Below, in pieces: positions 34,949 through 36,879 of a DNA stretch of 36,879 nt (within the stretch, counting starts at the first letter, position 1; each line of letters starts with the position of its first letter). The notes under the pieces were generated by a model. That model was not told the origin of the DNA. It saw nothing but the letters and a program-made list of their open reading frames with translations, and did not search any database. The translations under genes and the position numbers were made by a program. The DNA is from Nevskia soli. Lineage in GTDB: Bacteria; Acidobacteriota; Terriglobia; Bryobacterales; Bryobacteraceae. Location of the stretch: contig NZ_CAJCHS010000017.1 of the NCBI RefSeq assembly GCF_903970205.1, positions 1 through 36,879 on the forward strand, read 5' to 3'.

Positions 34949-36879
34949 GCAGCTCCGCTTCATTCTCGATCTCGACGTCGATCCGCAGCCAATACACCTT
35001 CATCCCCTCCAACACCTGCTCGCTTCCGGAGCCGAAATTGACGACATCCTTTTCCGTCGTCACCAGCGCCTGCGCCCCCAGCGTCTTCGCGTGCCGGACC
35101 AGCGCCGCCAATTCACGCGGCGGATATTGGTGGTGGTCGCTGTAGCTGATCTGATCCAGAGTCGCAATTCCCATCCGCTCCAGGCTCCGCCAGAACGAGC
35201 CCGCATTCCCCAACCCGCAAAACGCTGCCACCCGTTCCGGTAGCTTCTCTGCTTCGCCCGAGTCCAGCGAAATCCACGCGCGCGGAATCATGCTCGATCG
35301 GAAGATCGCCGCGTGCGAATTGTAGCGCCGTAGCTGCCGTTCGATCGCCCGCGTATTGCGGCCCCGTTCGCACCTCGTAAGCACCAGAACATCCGCTCGA
35401 TTCAGCGCTTCCAGCGGTTCCCTGAGTCTGCCCAGAGGGACCAATTCGCAGCCGCCGAAAGGGTCCATCGCGTCCACCAGCACGATATCGATATCGCGCT
35501 TCAGGCGTCGATGCGAGAACCCGTCATCCAGCAAAAACACGTCGGGATGCAGCATCTTCTCGGCCTCGAGTCCGGCCACATATCGATCCGGCCCGATGCC
35601 CAGTCCCGTCATTCCGGACCGCAGAAAGATCTGCGGTTCATCTCCTGTATGCCAGACGCTCGCCGAACTTCCCCGCCGCAAAATCAGCTCGCGATGCGGT
35701 GAGATGCGCCCGTGTCCGCGCGTCAGCACGACAGGCTCGACACCGCTTTCCCGGAAGCGCTTTGCCAGGTGCAGCACGAAGGGCGTTTTTCCCGTTCCGC
35801 CGACCGTCAGATTTCCGATGCTGATCACCGGCGTCGCCAGTCGCCGCCGCTTTCGCAACCCACGCAGCGCGCGCCTGGCCGCGCCCCACTTCCACAGCGA
35901 GGCGAGCGGCGTCAGAAACGCCCATGCCGCCCAGCCATGTTGCACACAGAAAATCGATTCTTCGTAGCTCTTCTCGACCGCTTCGGCGACCGTTCTAGCG
36001 CCGCCCCGATTCCCTTCAGCGCGCGATCGCCCGCGCATCCCGACCCCTTCATCACGGGATGCCGCGAGCACCGCGGATGCCAATTCAACGGGACTCTTTA
36101 TCTCGATAAACGCATCGTGCGCCCGAAAATCCTCAGCCATCGCCTGAAAGTTTTCCAGCCGCGGCCCCACGATCACCGGCTTCCCCGCCAGCGCCGGCTC
36201 CAGAAAGTTATGGCCCCCTGTCGATGTAAAAGTCCCTCCCATGAACACGACATCCGCCAGGCTGAATAACGAATTCAATTCGCCGATCGTATCCAGCAGC
36301 AAGACCCTCTGTCCCTGGTCGAAGGCGCCGCTTGTTCTTCGCCAGAAAGCGATTCCCGCCCGCTGCAACATCTCGGAAACGCGATTGAATCGCTCCGGTT
36401 TGCGAGGCGCCAGGATCAGCCGCCACCCATCGAGCTTCCGGAACGCCTCCAGCGCTGCCATATCTTCATCGACCGCTGGGTCCGCCGTTGTGCTGGCGGC
36501 AATCAGCAAGGGTCCATCCCCCGCGTTCACCCACGCCTGAACCACCGAATCGCCTGCAATCTCCGGCATTTCGGTATCGAATTTCAGATTGCCCGCGATC
36601 GTAACGCGGTCCTCCGGCGCCCCCATTCGCACGAACCGTTCCGCCATCGTTTTGCTCTGCGCGAAAATCCGGTCCGGCCAGCACAGCACGCGCGCGAAGA
36701 ACCATCGATACCTCTCATACTTCGGAAACGCCCGATCCGATATGCGCGCATTGGCAACAATCAACCCGCATCCCGCCCGCTTCGCCTCTCGGAACAGGTT
36801 CGGCCAGATCTCGGTCTCGAGCACAACCACCACCGAAGGTTTCAGAGCGCGCAGCACGCGCCGCACGGGCCCCATCGCG
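34875..36879 (-). CDS. Kdo transferase-LpxK fusion, 5' end outside the window
   Basis: The frame is open to the window edge, with 666 residues visible from an internal methionine at 36875. Residues 1-305 match the second half of Kdo transferase (KdtA/WaaA): the VVLETEIWPNLFREAKR segment that normally sits near residue 115, then AGNLKFD and the nucleotide-sugar site FMGGTFTSTGGHNFLEPA. From about residue 310 on it is tetraacyldisaccharide 4'-kinase (LpxK), with Walker A GNLTVGGTGKT at 354-364, LLDDGFSHRRL and LVTTEKDVV. The two enzymes act at adjacent steps: LpxK phosphorylates the lipid A disaccharide and KdtA adds Kdo. About 100 N-terminal residues, including the KdtA catalytic region, lie outside. 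The membrane anchor of LpxK is at about 308-330. Confidence 0.92.
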   Translation of the reverse strand, partial: AMGPVRRVLRALKPSVVVVLETEIWPNLFREAKRAGCGLIVANARISDRAFPKYERYRWFFARVLCWPDRIFAQSKTMAERFVRMGAPEDRVTIAGNLKFDTEMPEIAGDSVVQAWVNAGDGPLLIAASTTADPAVDEDMAALEAFRKLDGWRLILAPRKPERFNRVSEMLQRAGIAFWRRTSGAFDQGQRVLLLDTIGELNSLFSLADVVFMGGTFTSTGGHNFLEPALAGKPVIVGPRLENFQAMAEDFRAHDAFIEIKSPVELASAVLAASRDEGVGMRGRSRAEGNRGGARTVAEAVEKSYEESIFCVQHGWAAWAFLTPLASLWKWGAARRALRGLRKRRRLATPVISIGNLTVGGTGKTPFVLHLAKRFRESGVEPVVLTRGHGRISPHRELILRRGSSASVWHTGDEPQIFLRSGMTGLGIGPDRYVAGLEAEKMLHPDVFLLDDGFSHRRLKRDIDIVLVDAMDPFGGCELVPLGRLREPLEALNRADVLVLTRCERGRNTRAIERQLRRYNSHAAIFRSSMIPRAWISLDSGEAEKLPERVAAFCGLGNAGSFWRSLERMGIATLDQISYSDHHQYPPRELAALVRHAKTLGAQALVTTEKDVVNFGSGSEQVLEGMKVYWLRIDVEIENEAELLKLVNPARIRERGASDRRSVPAHP

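Overview
The window reads as a chromosome segment of a Gram-negative soil-type bacterium. Lipopolysaccharide genes (a KdtA-LpxK fusion and a Wzt-type ABC ATPase), a peptidoglycan-recycling kinase (AnmK), a Tat-exported sugar-isomerase-like protein and an FHA-GAF-SpoIIE phosphatase fit an Acidobacteriota member of the Bryobacter/Solibacter kind. That assignment is inference; no rRNA or other marker is present.

Layout. Positions 41-3601 (+) hold housekeeping genes: a zinc-ribbon membrane protein, endonuclease III (nth), a BadF/BcrA-type sugar kinase and phosphoglycerate kinase (pgk). Positions 3605-6004 (-) hold an M24 metallopeptidase and an O-antigen-type ABC ATPase (Wzt-like). Positions 6042-20556 (-) form one long block of phage particle genes, read from the right: portal, scaffold-like protein, P22-like major capsid, small head protein, connector, tail completion protein, tail tube, a G/GT tail-assembly chaperone pair, two distal-tail paralogues, a giant hub/tip protein and a TIM-barrel tail protein. 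Positions 20834-22889 (+), divergent from the portal, encode a membrane histidine kinase and a LuxR-type response regulator. Positions 23081-25494 (+) encode a TolC-like channel and a lipoprotein membrane-fusion protein, with no RND pump after them. An MsbA-type ABC exporter (-) and glutamate-type dehydrogenase (+) follow, then mutS, anmK, a Tat-exported TIM-barrel protein and an FHA/GAF/PP2C phosphatase (+). The right end is a kdtA-lpxK fusion (-) that runs off the window.

The most interesting part is the phage block. All its frames are open and tightly packed, but no terminase, integrase, lysis gene, repressor, replication gene or tape-measure protein is present. It therefore looks more like a domesticated, gene-transfer-agent-like particle cluster than a complete prophage, although a split or decayed prophage is not excluded. 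Within it is a well-formed programmed -1 frameshift cassette of the lambda G/GT kind: an A AAA AAC heptamer directly before the UAA stop of the G-like gene, a 5-nt spacer, then an 11-bp stem with one bulge. The shift leads into the T-like frame and would give a protein of about 244 residues. The hub protein appears to fuse a lambda gpL-like cysteine-cluster domain to a gpJ-like hub, and the last tail protein carries a TIM-barrel domain and a galactose-binding-like domain.

A second pattern is regulatory. Five chromosomal starts have a TAnnnT hexamer only 6-8 nt upstream and no usable Shine-Dalgarno, as expected for leaderless transcripts. Several phage-block genes instead have clear Shine-Dalgarno sequences.
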